In this document: positions 34,881 through 45,346 of the stretch, one piece after another | Layout: each line of letters starts with the position of its first letter | Position numbering within the stretch: position 1 is the first letter of the stretch | Source of the DNA: Allodiplogaster sudhausi | Lineage: Eukaryota; Nematoda; Chromadorea; Rhabditida; Diplogasteridae | Length of the DNA: 64,000 nt | Assembly (NCBI GenBank): GCA_945643635.1 | Contig: CALZFC010000005.1 | Location: forward strand, 7,574,001-7,638,000 | Direction: 5' to 3' | Made by a program: the position numbers and the translations under genes | Notes under the pieces: model-generated | Databases searched by the model: none | Seen by the model: the letters and a program-made list of their open reading frames with translations, nothing else | What the model was told of the DNA's origin: nothing

Positions 34881-35794
34881 ATGGGCGATGAGACGCAAGA
34901 TGCGGAGCAGATCACACCGCTACCGGAGGCACCACCCGTCCTCCAGCCCAGCATGATCTCTCCTAAGGAGTATGCTGCGCGAGTCAAGGCCTTCCTGAAC
35001 ATCGAGCCGCGAGCCCCTCCTCCGCGACGTGAGCTACCCAAGCTCACATCACGCGGTTCGTTTGGTTCTCAAGGCCTTTGCCTTCCTCTCTCAGAGAGTG
35101 TCCCAACATCCACATGCAGGATGCGGCGTAGTCCTTCATGCGAGGCTACCCCCTCACGGGCGCAAGGTAACATATTACCAATTGCAGTGTATCAAGAGTC
35201 GGCGACTCCCATGGGCGAGGCCATGTCCGATTTGGATCAAGCAGAGGCCGCTACGACTCTCGAGGACGCTTTGGACTTCGTAGCAGTCGCAAAGGAGAGA
35301 CTCAAGCGCAGAGTCACACACATGACTCTGGCGGACAAGAATCCAGGCTTCTGGCAAGCTTTGGAGGAGACGGACGATACGGCCAGCGAGGACCTGGATG
35401 ACAAGACTAAGAGAGCTCTCGAATTGGCGCAGAAGAGAGCTGCGGGCCCCAGTACCGGCGCCTTCAAGATTCCGAAGAAGAAGGCGCGAGTAGAAGAACC
35501 GCAGCCCTTTCGTGCGGCCTCCCGCCCTCGCGCGGGAGAGACCGATGACAAGAGTAAGTCAGTTATGCCCTCCTTAAAGGATTCAGTTTCCTTATTGCAG
35601 TGGACAAGATCTACGCCTTCATGCAGAGGCAGCAACTTCAACTCGACAGGATGTCGAATGCTGGTCGACACTCGACCTCCGTCCGCTGCAACCATTGCCA
35701 CCGCCAAGGCCATATCTTCCGCAACTGCCCAGAAGTCCAGTCTCTCTTGGCCGGAGCTGTTCACAAGCCAGCCCCTCGAGAGGACAGCAACTAA
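34881..35794 (+). CDS. Gag-like protein; spliced form carries a CCHC zinc knuckle
   Basis: ATG at 34881 gives MGDETQDAEQITPL. The frame is open through a Pro/Ser-rich part, a helical part (FVAVAKERLKRRVTHM, DKNPGFWQALEETDD) and a basic patch (PKKKARVEE). At 35554-35600 there is a 47-bp intron with excellent signals (GTAAGT..TTGCAG). Removing it shifts frame to KIYAFMQRQQLQLDRM and then CNHCHRQGHIFRNC, a CX2CX4HX4C nucleocapsid zinc knuckle, stop at 35792-35794. Without splicing the frame instead stays open toward the reverse transcriptase. The same intron in the same relative place exists in the older copy. Confidence 0.75.
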
Positions 35795-37694
35795 GGGTCA
35801 GTCGTTCAAAGCAGGTCAAATCCACGAACATCTAGATCATTGGGAGAACCTGGCCCCCTCGGATTTCATTCTTGACACTCTTAGGGAGGGTTTCCGTCTC
35901 CCCTTTTTGCATGACGTAGAGATTGCAGAGAGAAAGGCCCCCCAAACTCCACTCGGAGGAGAGGATTAGAGTTTTGTAAACGAGGAACTGAGCTCCCTCT
36001 TGAATTCCGGGGCCATAGAACTATGTGACCCTTCCCAGTTAGTGTTGTCGAGCAGAATCTTTGTGGTGAAAGGGAAGAAAAGACGACTTGTCATCGACTT
36101 AAGCTACTTGAATCTTTTTCTGGCAGTTCCAAAATTCAAGTTTGATTCGATCGAGTCTATGGTGCCCTCTCTTACTCACTCGAGTTTCGCAGCGGTCTTC
36201 GATATGAAGTCTTGTCATCACCTTCTAGTATTCCCGGAGCATAAGAAATTCCTAGGCTTCGAGTGGGGAGATGCTTCTTTTCGTTTTCGAGCGGTGCCTT
36301 TTGGTCTAGCACCCGCACCGTGGATAATCACCAAACTTTTCCGTCCGTTGATTAGGAGCTGGCGCTCGCTGGGGATGGAGGCAGGTCTTTTCCTAGATGA
36401 CGGTATCATTTTGGCTACCTCAGAAGGAGATCTAAGACTGGTTGTCAGTAGGGTTAGACAAGACCTTCGAAACCTAGGGATCACAATGGCAGAGGAAAAG
36501 TGTCATTGGTCTCCTTCTCAGCAGGTGGTATGGTTGGGAACGGAGATAAACCTCCTAAGAAGATACCTAGCCCCATCCAAGGAAAGGAGACAGAAACTGG
36601 TCGAGAAAATTAGAAGTTTCCTGCTAGCCCAAAGTCCTTCATATAGAGACAGAGAACAGATTCTCGGAATGGTTGCTTCAATGTTCAACTGTTCTTTCGC
36701 TCTACCCCTGCTAACACGTCCACTAGCGGACACAGTCTCAATAAATCTACTTGCAGGGAGGTTACGAGACGAGGGAGAAGCTGCTAGTAATGAGGAGAGG
36801 AGAGCCCTGGAAGGTCTGCTGTCAAGAACGAAGAATGAAGAAGTGAAGAGAGAACTAGAGAAGAGGATCGGAGCGGTGGCCACGACAGATGCATCAGACG
36901 TGGCAATCGGTGGGTTCATTCTTTACGAAGACAAGAAATGTTCCTTTTCGAACAATTTGACGGAGGTACAGAGGGGTTTATCCAGTACTGCTAGGGAAAT
37001 GTTGGGTATACAACAGGCAGCCATGCTGGCAGCCGAAAGACTGCCGGGGAACAAGATCCTTTTTCTTACGGATAATCAAGGAGCAGTTAGTATCTGTCAA
37101 AAAGGCTCGCGCATTCCTATTCTGCAAGATCTTGCATTCTCCATTAACGGTATCTTACATAGAGCTAAGATTACACCGTTCTTCTCCTGGATTCCTAGAG
37201 AGCAAAATGAAGAAGCAGATGCCTTGAGTAGGGTACTAGATCATGATGACTGGGCAATTAATGATTACTGGTTTCAATTCTGCACGCAAAGATGGGGTTT
37301 GCCAGACGTGAACTTGTTTGCTTCCAGAGAGACAGCCAAAGTTTCCAGGTTCGTCTCCCGGCAGCGCGAACCAGGATCCTATGCTGTGGACTCCTTCTCA
37401 AGGGACGACCTCTGGACTGGATCATCTCTGGGTTGGTGCGTCCCTCCCCCTTCTCTTTTGGCGCTCACGTTGATGAAGTTGGGGTTGTACGATGCCAAGG
37501 TCATCTTGGGGTACCCAGTTTGGGAATCAGCCAACTTTTTCCCTCTCATTCTGAAGGCAAAGAAAGACGGACGGGTTAAGGATTGGGTAAGAGTAGAATT
37601 AGAACGCAACATTATAGTCCCCGGTCATGTGCAAAATCAGGCATTCAATAGCTGCGCTCTCCAATTCGATTTCGAGTTCCTTCTCTTTACCTAA
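35601..37694 (+). CDS. Reverse transcriptase - RNase H - DIRS methyltransferase-like region (pol)
   Basis: The frame continues from unspliced gag; it has no ATG of its own (codon 36000 is TTG). An in-frame TAG at 35967-35969 falls where the older copy has a Glu (ED*SF against EDEEF), so it is probably a recent mutation. Visible motifs: SRIFVVKGKKRRLVIDLSYL; FDMKSC; VPFGLAPAPWIITKLFRP; and FLDD (LFLDDGIILA) in place of the YLDD seen in the older copy. An RNase H domain follows (TTDASDVAIGGFIL, TAREMLGIQQA, LFLTDNQGAVSICQKGS, NEEADALSR). The last part (VNLFASRETAKVSRF, YAVDSFSRDDLW, CVPPPSLLALTLMKLG) is the conserved segment found after RNase H in DIRS-type elements. Stop 37692-37694. Confidence 0.88.
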
Positions 37695-37710
37695 AAGGCC
37701 TACTTTCGAT

Positions 37711-37998
37711 ATTCTACCATGGCCTGTCCTGGAACCTAAGTCGATAAAGTGTTGTTTGTAGTCGGGGTTTTTGTACACGGTACAGCAGGGTAATCGGGGT
37801 TATGTGGGAGGTAGTCGACCGCATAATTGTTGATTACCATGTTGGGAAGGGTACATTAACCGATATTGGCATGTTGCCAGGAGAAATTCTAGTTTGAATT
37901 TCGCGGGTGTTCGGTAGAGAGTCCTGCAGGGATTAGAGGAGAAGGAGAAACTTCAGCGTTTCTTTCTTTATTCTACGACTATCGTCGTGGTTTAGGGT
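37711..37998 (+). repeat. Internal repeat B1-A2 of the young element
   Basis: B1 (37711-37826) begins ATTCTACCATGGCC. A2 (37823-37998) begins ATAATTGTTG. They share the ATAA at 37823-37826. A2 lies just upstream of the recombinase, as A1 lies upstream of gag, so both could provide a promoter. A 3' splice site (TATTTCAG) ends at about 38033. Confidence 0.92.
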
Positions 37999-38033
37999 AC
38001 TCCCTCCCGCCCACCACATACATTGTATTTCAG

Positions 38034-38941
38034 GACGAGCAAGACTGGAGTGGAATGAGTTGCTGGGAGCAGCAAGAGACATCTCAGGGCCTTCCTCTCT
38101 ACTCAAGCTTCGATCATCTCTCTCTTCTTCTCTCGCCCACAACACGTGGAATGCGTACTCATCAGCGTGGCGAGCTTACCTGGCGCACATTCCTCGAGGA
38201 TCCGAGCCCTCTTCCCCTTCCAATCTGACTGCTTACTCGCTGTCTTCTCAGCTCTCTCGTTCCCAAGTTTCACACTTATCAGCCGCCTTTTCGTTGTTTG
38301 CTTCTTCCAGTGTTACTCCACTATGTAACCGAGTTCTCTCAGGGCTTAAGCGCTCTTCGGCCCCACCTAAAGGTGCTCTACCTCTCTCGGACCACCACAT
38401 TCGTTATATTCTCTCAGCTTCAGTCTCTTCTAAGGATGCTAGACCTCATTTAGCAGTTTCGCTACAGTATTTAGCAGGTTTGAGGGTAAGCGAGGTAGCG
38501 GCCCTTATCTGGGCGGACCTTTCTCTCTCCTCTTCCAATCTCTCTATTGTCATTCGTCGCGCTAAGACGGATCAATGGTCGCTAGGCTCTAAGGTTTTTA
38601 TTGATTTGTCTGGATCACAGATTCTCCTACGGTTCATCACGGAGTGCTTCTCCACTCACTCTGCTACCTCTCCAGTGTTCTCTTCTCTCACTTCAGTGTC
38701 CCACATCTCATCCTCTCACTTATCTAACCTCATTTCCCGCATGCTCACCTCTCTTTCCCTCCCACAATTTACGTCTCACAGTGCTAGGTCTGGTATGGCA
38801 AACCGCCTCCTCGCTCTAGGTCGCTCCACAGATCAGGTGAAGAGAGTCGGCCGATGGAAGAGCGAAGGAGGATTCTCTGCCTACGTTCGCTCCTCTTCAG
38901 CTACCCAAGGAGGAGTTGTTCCCCCACTGTCATCTCCCTGA
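38034..38941 (+). CDS. Tyrosine recombinase (phage-integrase family)
   Basis: The frame is open from the splice-acceptor-like TTTCAG near 38033 and ends PPLSSP, stop 38939-38941. The N-terminal SAM-like part has NTWNAYSSAWRAYLAHIP. The catalytic domain shows the first Arg (YLAGLRVSEVAALIW), Lys (IRRAKTDQW), HxxR (FTSHSARSGMANRLL), the second His/Trp position (VGRWKSEGG) and the nucleophile Tyr (FSAYVRSS). All active-site residues are present, so this copy may be functional. It would resolve or integrate the circular DNA form of the element. The start codon is not settled: no good ATG precedes the conserved region, and splicing from an upstream leader in A2 is possible. Confidence 0.88.
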
Positions 38942-39062
38942 CTCTCTCGATGTTTATTTATTATTATATATGTCACATCACATGCATTCTCGTTATTAAT
39001 TACTCTCATGTTTTTGCCGCGAAACCACACACATTGGTTTCCTCGTTTATTGTTACGTCACC

Positions 39063-39178
39063 ATTCTACCATGGCCTGTCCTGGAACCTAAGTCGATAAA
39101 GTGTTGTTTATAGTCGGGGTTTTTGTACATGGTACAGCAGGGTAATCGGGGTTATGTGGGAGGTAGTCGACCGCATAA
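39063..39178 (+). repeat. Split direct repeat B2 (right end of young element)
   Basis: 116 bp matching B1, ending GTCGACCGCATAA. The next bases (CCGAGATTATCC) belong to the older element. Confidence 0.92.
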
Positions 39179-39270
39179 CCGAGATTATCCCCTTGAATGT
39201 GTAATTCTAGCAATACACCAAACAACTTTATCGAGGAACCCGAACCGGGAGTGTAGATTCGAAAGTGAAC

Positions 39271-41085
39271 TTAATTGCAGAGGAGGAATTCGAAGTCAAA
39301 ATCAAGAGATTCCCGAGCAAACGCCTGATTTTGAACCTGGCCTGGGATGATGACCCAGTGGCCCCTCTGCACTCTTAAAACGTCCCTGACAAGACCCGAG
39401 CGTTTTGCTCTTAGAATGAAAGGGTAAAAATCCGCCGACTCCCAGCATGGGTAACCCAGAATGACCTTAGTCTTGTAAATGAACAACATGTTGAGCGTTC
39501 TCACCAGTAAACAAGGGGGGGGGGGTACGCACCAACCAAAAAGTCGAGAAGCCCATATGTCGCCTCTGGAGAAGGCGTCCACAGCATGGGATCCAGGTTC
39601 GAACTGCCTTGCGATGAATCTGGAAACTTTTGCTGTTTCTCTTGAAGCAAAGTGATCGATTTCTGGGAGTCCCCATCTATCGACACAACGTTGGAACCAA
39701 TGATCATTAATCTTCCAATCGTCCCGGTCTAATTCCCTGCTTAAGGTATCTGCTTCCTCGTTCTCTTCTCTAGGAATCCATGCAAACACTGCCTAGACCT
39801 CCGCCCTTTGCAAAATCCCCCGAATGGACACAGCTAAATCTTGAAGAAGAGGGACCGTAGATCCTTTTTGGCAAATGCTTACCGCACCCTTGTTGTCTGT
39901 CAGAAAAAGAGTGGAGCTACCCTTTAGTCTCTCCGCTACCAAGAGTGCTGCCTGTTGAATCCCCAACATTTCTCTAGCCGTACTCGAGAATGTCTTTTGC
40001 AACTCAGTGAGGTTCTTGGAAAAAGTAATTTTCCCTGTGTCCACCGTGATATACCCACCTATAGCAACTGCCGACGCGTCAGTGGCTGCAACCGCTTCCA
40101 GCCGAGTCTCCAGCACCTTCCTTATTCTCTCATCCTTCTCCAGATCTCTCAGATTTTGCAGCGCGCTTCTCTCGTCCTCCCCCAGCGGGTGATTCAACCA
40201 GTTACCTGCAGCATGAACACTTGAAAGAGAGTTCGCCAATGGTCTGGTATAAAGAGGAAGACCCACTGAAAAATTTGACATAGAGGCTACTATCCCCAAA
40301 AGCTTCTCCCTGTGTTTCAGAGTAGGGTTAGGAGTAGCAAGAAGATCCTCGATTGTCCTTAAGAGTTTCTCCCTCCTTGCTCTCGACGGGGCCACTATCT
40401 TGTTTTCCAAGTCAATCTCCACTCCTAACCACACTACTTTCGTTGAAGGGTGCCATTGACACTTCTCTTCTGACATGGTGATGCCCAACTTCTCTAAGTC
40501 CGTCCTTATAACCTCCACTTTGTTTCTAAGATCTTCCTCTGACTGGCCCAAGATTATTCCGTCATCTAGATACAAGGTTGTCTCAATACCCATTGATCTC
40601 CATCGTTTCACCACTGGACGGAATAGTTTCGTAATGATCCATGGAGCTGGTGCTAATCCAAATGGGACTGCCCTGAACTGAAAGAATCTGCCCTTCCACT
40701 GAAAACCCAGGAACCTCCTATCAGCAGGATTCACCATTAGATGGTGGTAGCAAGATTTCATGTCGAAAACCGAGGCAAAGGAGGAATGTGAGAGATAAGG
40801 GAGGACCGATTCCAGGGATTCGAATTTGAATTTGGGTACTGATAGGAAGGTATTCAGGTAGGATAAGTCAATTACCAAACGATTCTTCTTCCCGTGCACC
40901 ACAAAAATTCTGCTAGAGATCTGCAATTCTTCCTGACTCACTTCTTCAATAGCCTCTGAAGATAAGAGATTCCATATCTCGCGATCAACGAATTCTTCGT
41001 CCTCTTTGCTAAGGGGGGACTGAGGGGCCCACCTAGTATCTAACGAAATACCTGAGAGAAATGGAAGGTGAAAACCTTCTCTCAA
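39271..41085 (-). pseudogene. Reverse transcriptase/RNase H of the older element
   Basis: The open part 41085-39793 reads LREGFHLPF-type start, SRIFVVHGKKNRLVIDLSYL, FDMKSCYHHLMV, VPFGLAPAPWIITKLFRP and YLDD (LYLDDGIILG). RNase H motifs follow (ATDASAVAIGGYIT, TAREMLGIQQA, LFLTDNKGAVSICQKGS). An in-frame stop near 39793 (LQRAEV*) separates this from the continuation 39789-39271 (FAWIPREENEEADTLSR, IDHFASRETAKVSRF, CVPPPPCLL), which keeps the DIRS C-terminal region. The upstream gag frame is shifted relative to it near 41085. Confidence 0.85.
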
Positions 41086-41089
41086 GGCG

Positions 41090-41930
41090 GAAAGGACAAA
41101 GTGTGGAGGTCCTCCACGTGGTCGTGTAATGAGCCGGCCCGAAAGAAGAACCTTTACTGTTTCCCGGGGGAACCGGGCTTGTGTGCGGCTCCTTCAAGGA
41201 TGGAGCGGGCGAGGGGGCAGTCCCGGATGAAATGGCCGAGCTGCTTGCAGTAGTTGCATCGAGAGATGGGCGATGCTCTGGAGGGGCCGGCGGCGAGTCT
41301 GTCCAGCAGAAGCTGCTGCCGCTGGACTTGGGTTGCGAGTCTTTTAACTGCAAAACAGAATGAGTCTCAATTGCACTCTTCCTTACTTCTAAACAGTTAC
41401 CTTCTGAATCGCTATTGTCATGATCTCTGTTTCTTCTTCTGTGGGCCCAGAGTCGTAGATGAAGAAGAAGAAGCCGAGGGAGCGCCAGACTGGGAGAACT
41501 CCAGAGCTCGTCTCGTCAATTCGTCCATTCCTCCCGAGAACTTCTTCGCCTTGTCCAGACCAGCCCAGAAACCAGGATTCTCGTCAGCTAGCTGCATGTG
41601 GAGTATCCGTTGTTCCAGCTTCTCTTTTGCAGCCGCGATGTGCTTCTGAGCTGGGTGATCCGATGAGATCGCAGAGCATGCCAAGTCCAAGTCCGTGAGT
41701 GCCTCTACCATCGGCCGGGCCGATTCCCGATAAACTGTAAGCACAGAATAGATTTCCCCGGGTGAGGGAGTCAGATTGCTCTCCCCGGCTGAGGAAGAGC
41801 TCTCCCTGGCTGAGGGAGGCAAAGTGCTCGACCCGGCTGAGGGAGGCAAACTGCTCGACCCTGCTGAGGAAGAGCACTCCCCGGCTGAGGGAGGAAAACC
41901 TGACTCCGGCTGAGAGTGCAGGGAAAACAA
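41090..41930 (-). pseudogene. Gag of the older element
   Basis: The N-terminal part has a tandemly repeated Ser/Pro-rich motif (PPSAG, SSAG) and a region like the young copy's (KEKLEQRILHMQLADENPGF). A GTAACT..TTGCAG intron at 41348-41400 (53 bp) precedes a CCHC knuckle, CNYCKQLGHFIRDC, near 41255-41210. Stops near 41418 show frame damage. Confidence 0.75.
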
Positions 41931-41984
41931 AGATAAACGACCTCTATTAGTGAATTCCGGGAGCTCGCGTCGCGGCAGAAGTGG

Positions 41985-42543
41985 TCCCCTTTGAAGGAAT
42001 CATTGATGTGTCTCTTTTTCCCAATTGTTTGTGTTTTTTGTGGCTAAAGCTGAATCTGCTACTGAAGTACTTCCTCTTCTGGCTAGTATTCAATGGATCG
42101 TCACTTTCTGGAATCGCAATTGACTTCTCTTGAAAGAGACTAAGAAGGGGTGTTGTGATGCAGTTTGGATGGAGGTGGAAGGGGTGAGAGGGAAGAAGAA
42201 GATGATCATTGCAATCTCTTCTTGCAGGCTCTGTGATGCTCGAGGCGTTGGCTAGCGGATTTCCGAGGATGGATATGCCACTTGTAATGGTAAGGAGAGA
42301 AGAGAAGAAAGAATGAGAAAATCGGCAAAGTAATAAACAAGTAACACGTGACTGCTTATAACAAGTAGAGAATATCTTGGAAGCGATGGGAGATTGTGCG
42401 AAGCACTAGAAAACATAATGAGATGGAAGAACTAGAAGTTCTGCTAACCTCCTGGCCATTTCATTAGATTTCACGCAACTTTTCAACATGTCTTCTTGTA
42501 TGCTTATTTCTTGGATCCCCTTCTTGTTCTCTCTCTCTCTTGT

Positions 42544-42575
<32 letters not shown>

Positions 42576-42620
42576 TCTCTCTGTACTTACTTTCTCTTCC
42601 ACGCATAGTTCTCACCTATT
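41985..42620 (+). repeat. Host segment, right copy of the 0.6-kb direct duplication
   Basis: Matches 32761-33358, differing by scattered substitutions (for example AATAAACAAG for AACAAACAAG), a small insertion and a longer CT tract (42525-42582). It continues into unique sequence CGCTGTGATGCG, which marks the empty site of the older element. Confidence 0.93.
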
Positions 42621-43578
42621 CGCTGTGATGCGTAAGCCACGCCCTTGAGCTCATCCGAAGGCATATAATATTATTGACATCCTGATTGCTATCTTTCTCT
42701 GTATTCGTCCTGCCCACTGCCTATTCTCACAACTTCTCTCTTCTGTGGCTTCTTCTGCCGAACTCTAGTGGCACGTAGCTATTTAGTTTCATTTTTGCCG
42801 AAAAAAAATAGCTATGATCTCCTTCAGAAGTAAGGTTCTTAGCTCTCTGCGAGTTGTCAAACAGGACCCCGCCCCGTCCTCGGAATGTCCTCTGCTGAAA
42901 CATTTCATCATCCCGGTCTAATATTGGTAGAATTTACAAGCAGACCACACTGGAAATAGAGCTGCAGAGAGGGAGAGAGAGAGAGAAAGGGAGAGAGAGA
43001 GAGAAGCAGGTAGTGATTCAACGCCCAATAAAGCATACCTGATAACAGAGTTCTTCCCATTAGCCATTCTGGCGCCTTTTGTTTGGCTCATGGGTGCATC
43101 ATCCCGCCTATCCCTCTTTCTATCTCACTCCCTATCTCTATTTCTTCCTTTCTTCTCTCCCTTTCTCTCTTCCTTACCATTTCTCTTTTTCATGCTATCT
43201 GGTTCTAAACCTCCCTTCACTTTTTGCTGCCCTTTTTTCTTTAGCCTGAGGTGCAAGAGAGTGAGTGATTGGGAGATGCATAAGTTGGCAGAGATGTGAG
43301 AGTATTTCGAAAGAGTGGGGGATGGCGAGAGAGGGAAGAAGAGCGAGGACACGGGGCGAAGGACAGAGAGGCGCCTAGAAGCCCAGTGACGAAATCTAGG
43401 AGGTGCGTAATCTTGAGAGACTGTCCATGTGGTGACAGGTTTGTGTGGAAGGCCTCTATATTAGTGGCAGCTTCACTCATCATTTACAGATGGTCAAAAT
43501 GTAAAATAATTCACGATTGCTTACTATCATAATAATATAAAGTATGATTAGGTGGCAGTAATGCAACCTTTTCTTAGG
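42621..43578. other. Intergenic
   Basis: Contains a GA tract at about 42968-43004 and CT-rich sequence near 43105-43190. Nothing coding was recognised; it is upstream of the next RNase H-like gene. Confidence 0.4.
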
Positions 43579-43964
43579 ATGTCGTCTCCGTCACCCTCCA
43601 CCACCTTCCGCGAGCCTTTTCTCCGAGCTGTGGTCGATGGAAGAGTCTGTGTTCTGCCCGGCGATGACTTCGAGGTTGGCCCTTTTCACTCTCGATCAGT
43701 ATTATTAGATTATTGTGTAGATTGCAAGCTCTAACTGAGCTCTTGATTTTCCATTTTTCTCTCCTACCATTTCTAAAATGTTGTGTTTCATTCTGTTTGC
43801 CTATACTTCACTGTTGCAGTGCACGATCTACTCTGTGTGCTACCCGTGTGATCCATACTTGGATTCATTCGTCGGAGTCAAAGTGGAAGGCAGCCAGCCC
43901 GATCTCGCTATTCTACTCGCTGCTTTCCATGCCATGGATGGCTGCCGGGTAGGTCCATCTCAAT

Positions 43965-44040
<76 letters not shown>

Positions 44041-44545
44041 TTAGCTGTATATTTGAGCGTGCGGGGAAGCGAGAGATGCGAGTGGAGACGTCGAGCCGTC
44101 GAGCCGCCTTCATCCTCAACAACGTCGCCCCCGTCGTGGAAGGATGCTGCCTGGTCAGTTTCGAGCCACTGGGATTCTTGCCGCCCACTCAAGAGGAACT
44201 GGCTACCATCTACAGCCTCTACGTTCGATCTCGCACTTATACGGTAAGAAAGAGAGAGAGAGAGAGAGAGAGAAAGCGAGCGAGAGGAGAGAGAGAGAGA
44301 GAGAGAAATCGAGCGAGAGAGAGAGAGGGAGAGAGAGAGAGAGGGAGGGAGATGGAGATGTGTGCAAAGGGTTACAGGAGCACATGGAAGCAGTGGTGAA
44401 GCCAGGAGAAGAAGTGAGATATGCCGTGGCTCGACTTCTCGAGGACTTCTTCGATGCCATTCGTGACAGAATGGAGTGTGGCCCTCGCAGAGGAGTTCTT
44501 CCCTTCCCTCCCATCTCCTCTCCAATCAACCTGCCATTCAATTGC
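43579..44545 (+). CDS. Divergent RNase H-fold protein, predicted inactive (RHL-2)
   Basis: Exons join in phase 0: 43579-43675 (MSSPSPSTTFREPFLRAVVD, ending PGDDFE), about 43820-43950 (CTIYSVCYPCDPYLDSFVGV, QPDLAILLAAFHAMDGC), 44068-44243 (REMRVETSSRRAAFILNN) and from about 44371 (EHMEAVVKPGEEVRYAVARL, LEDFFDAI). The pattern matches RNase H1: strand, WWG-like strand, AELL-helix (here PDLAIL), RTDS strand (here VETSS) and the last helix. The catalytic acids are replaced, apart from a Glu-to-Asp at the second site. Introns next to the donor sites are GA repeats (43966-44040 and 44247-44352). The 3' end is not fixed. Confidence 0.55.
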
Positions 44546-45346
44546 AGTTGTGGGTCGGTTGCCATTCTCATTCCTGGATTTCATTGTCTCTTTTTATTGT
44601 TTTATATATTTTTTTTGAATAGTGACTTGGAAGATGATTGTTGAAATGCTACAGAGACTACCTGATGTGCAAGTCGAGGGAGCACCCACCGTACTTGCCA
44701 CTCCTGGGCAAAGAGGCCGAGGTGGAAGGCCGTGTCTTACCGGAGTAGCTGCCAGGCCGCAAGAGGTGCTAGTCTCCGCTTATCCCTTTAACCATTCCTA
44801 TCCATCTTTCCATTTTGCTCTCTCTCCATATTTCTCTGACTCTCTTTCCCTTTCTCTCTTTCTCCTTCTTCCTTCTCTGTGAACATTACTACTAACTCAC
44901 ACGGTTTGTTTTGTGCTTCGAAAGAACTAGTCGTATTGTTTTCGACTTCTAGTGGATTTCAGCTAGTTTTCGTCTACAGTACTCTCTTTCGGTCTTAGTG
45001 GCGCTCTTTTGGTAAGGCCCCTGAACTGACGACTCCTTTCTGGGATCTCTTCGACTTGTTCTCCACGCATTATGGATATCATTTTACATAACCATCCAAA
45101 CATTCTTAATCGTATCTTCATTTGGTTTTCCGCGATTGTTAGCTACAAGAATACAGTTGTGATAAAATAAGACTACAATTGTGATAAACGTTCGCCGAGT
45201 GTTTATTGTAGATCAATTTCTGCAGTGTACTAAAACGCTGATATATTTGTGTGATTCGGCATGTCAATGTAAGAAGTAAGAAGACAGGGTGGGATAAGTC
45301 GGAGAAGTTTAAGTTTCAAACTGCTAGGGTTTGAATAGAAGGCGGG
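44546..45346. other. Intergenic or intron
   Basis: One possible exon at about 44645-44765 (LPDVQVEGAPTVLATPG) lies here, then CT-rich and AT-rich sequence. No confident gene. Confidence 0.3.

Larger units (their letters stand above)
34610..39178 (+). mobile_element. Young DIRS/PAT-like tyrosine-recombinase retrotransposon with split direct repeats, 4.57 kb
   Basis: Layout: A1 repeat, gag, reverse transcriptase/RNase H, B1-A2 repeat, tyrosine recombinase, B2 repeat. A1 (34610-34785) and A2 (37823-37998) are both 176 bp; B1 (37711-37826) and B2 (39063-39178) are both 116 bp. The B1/A2 junction reads GTCGACCGCATAATTGTTG, which is exactly what joining the B2 right end to the A1 left end would make. 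There is no integrase, protease or target-site duplication, as expected for an element inserted by a tyrosine recombinase from a circle. It sits in the B1 repeat of an older relative. ORFs are close to intact, with one in-frame TAG before the reverse transcriptase. Confidence 0.93.
33357..41984 (-). mobile_element. Older DIRS/PAT-like tyrosine-recombinase retrotransposon, minus strand, 5'-truncated and interrupted
   Basis: In minus orientation the order is gag (about 41930-41050), reverse transcriptase/RNase H (41085-39271), internal B1/A2 repeat, recombinase (about 34440-33663) and terminal B2 (ending at 33357). A younger plus-strand element (34610-39178) splits B1. The B repeat is seen intact at 33357-33460 (TTATACGGTCATAC, then AACCGAGATTATCC) and in two pieces at about 34589-34611 and 39175-39255. 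The A1 repeat expected beyond gag is missing: at 41984/41985 the sequence switches to the right copy of the host duplication. The recombinase has an internal deletion. The element is dead. Confidence 0.85.

Noticed and set aside
36000..37694. Independent start for reverse transcriptase at 36000
   Set aside because: The codon there is TTG, not ATG, and the frame is continuous with gag apart from one TAG.
33357..42620. Gypsy- or LINE-type element
   Set aside because: No integrase, protease or endonuclease; a tyrosine recombinase and split repeats are present instead.
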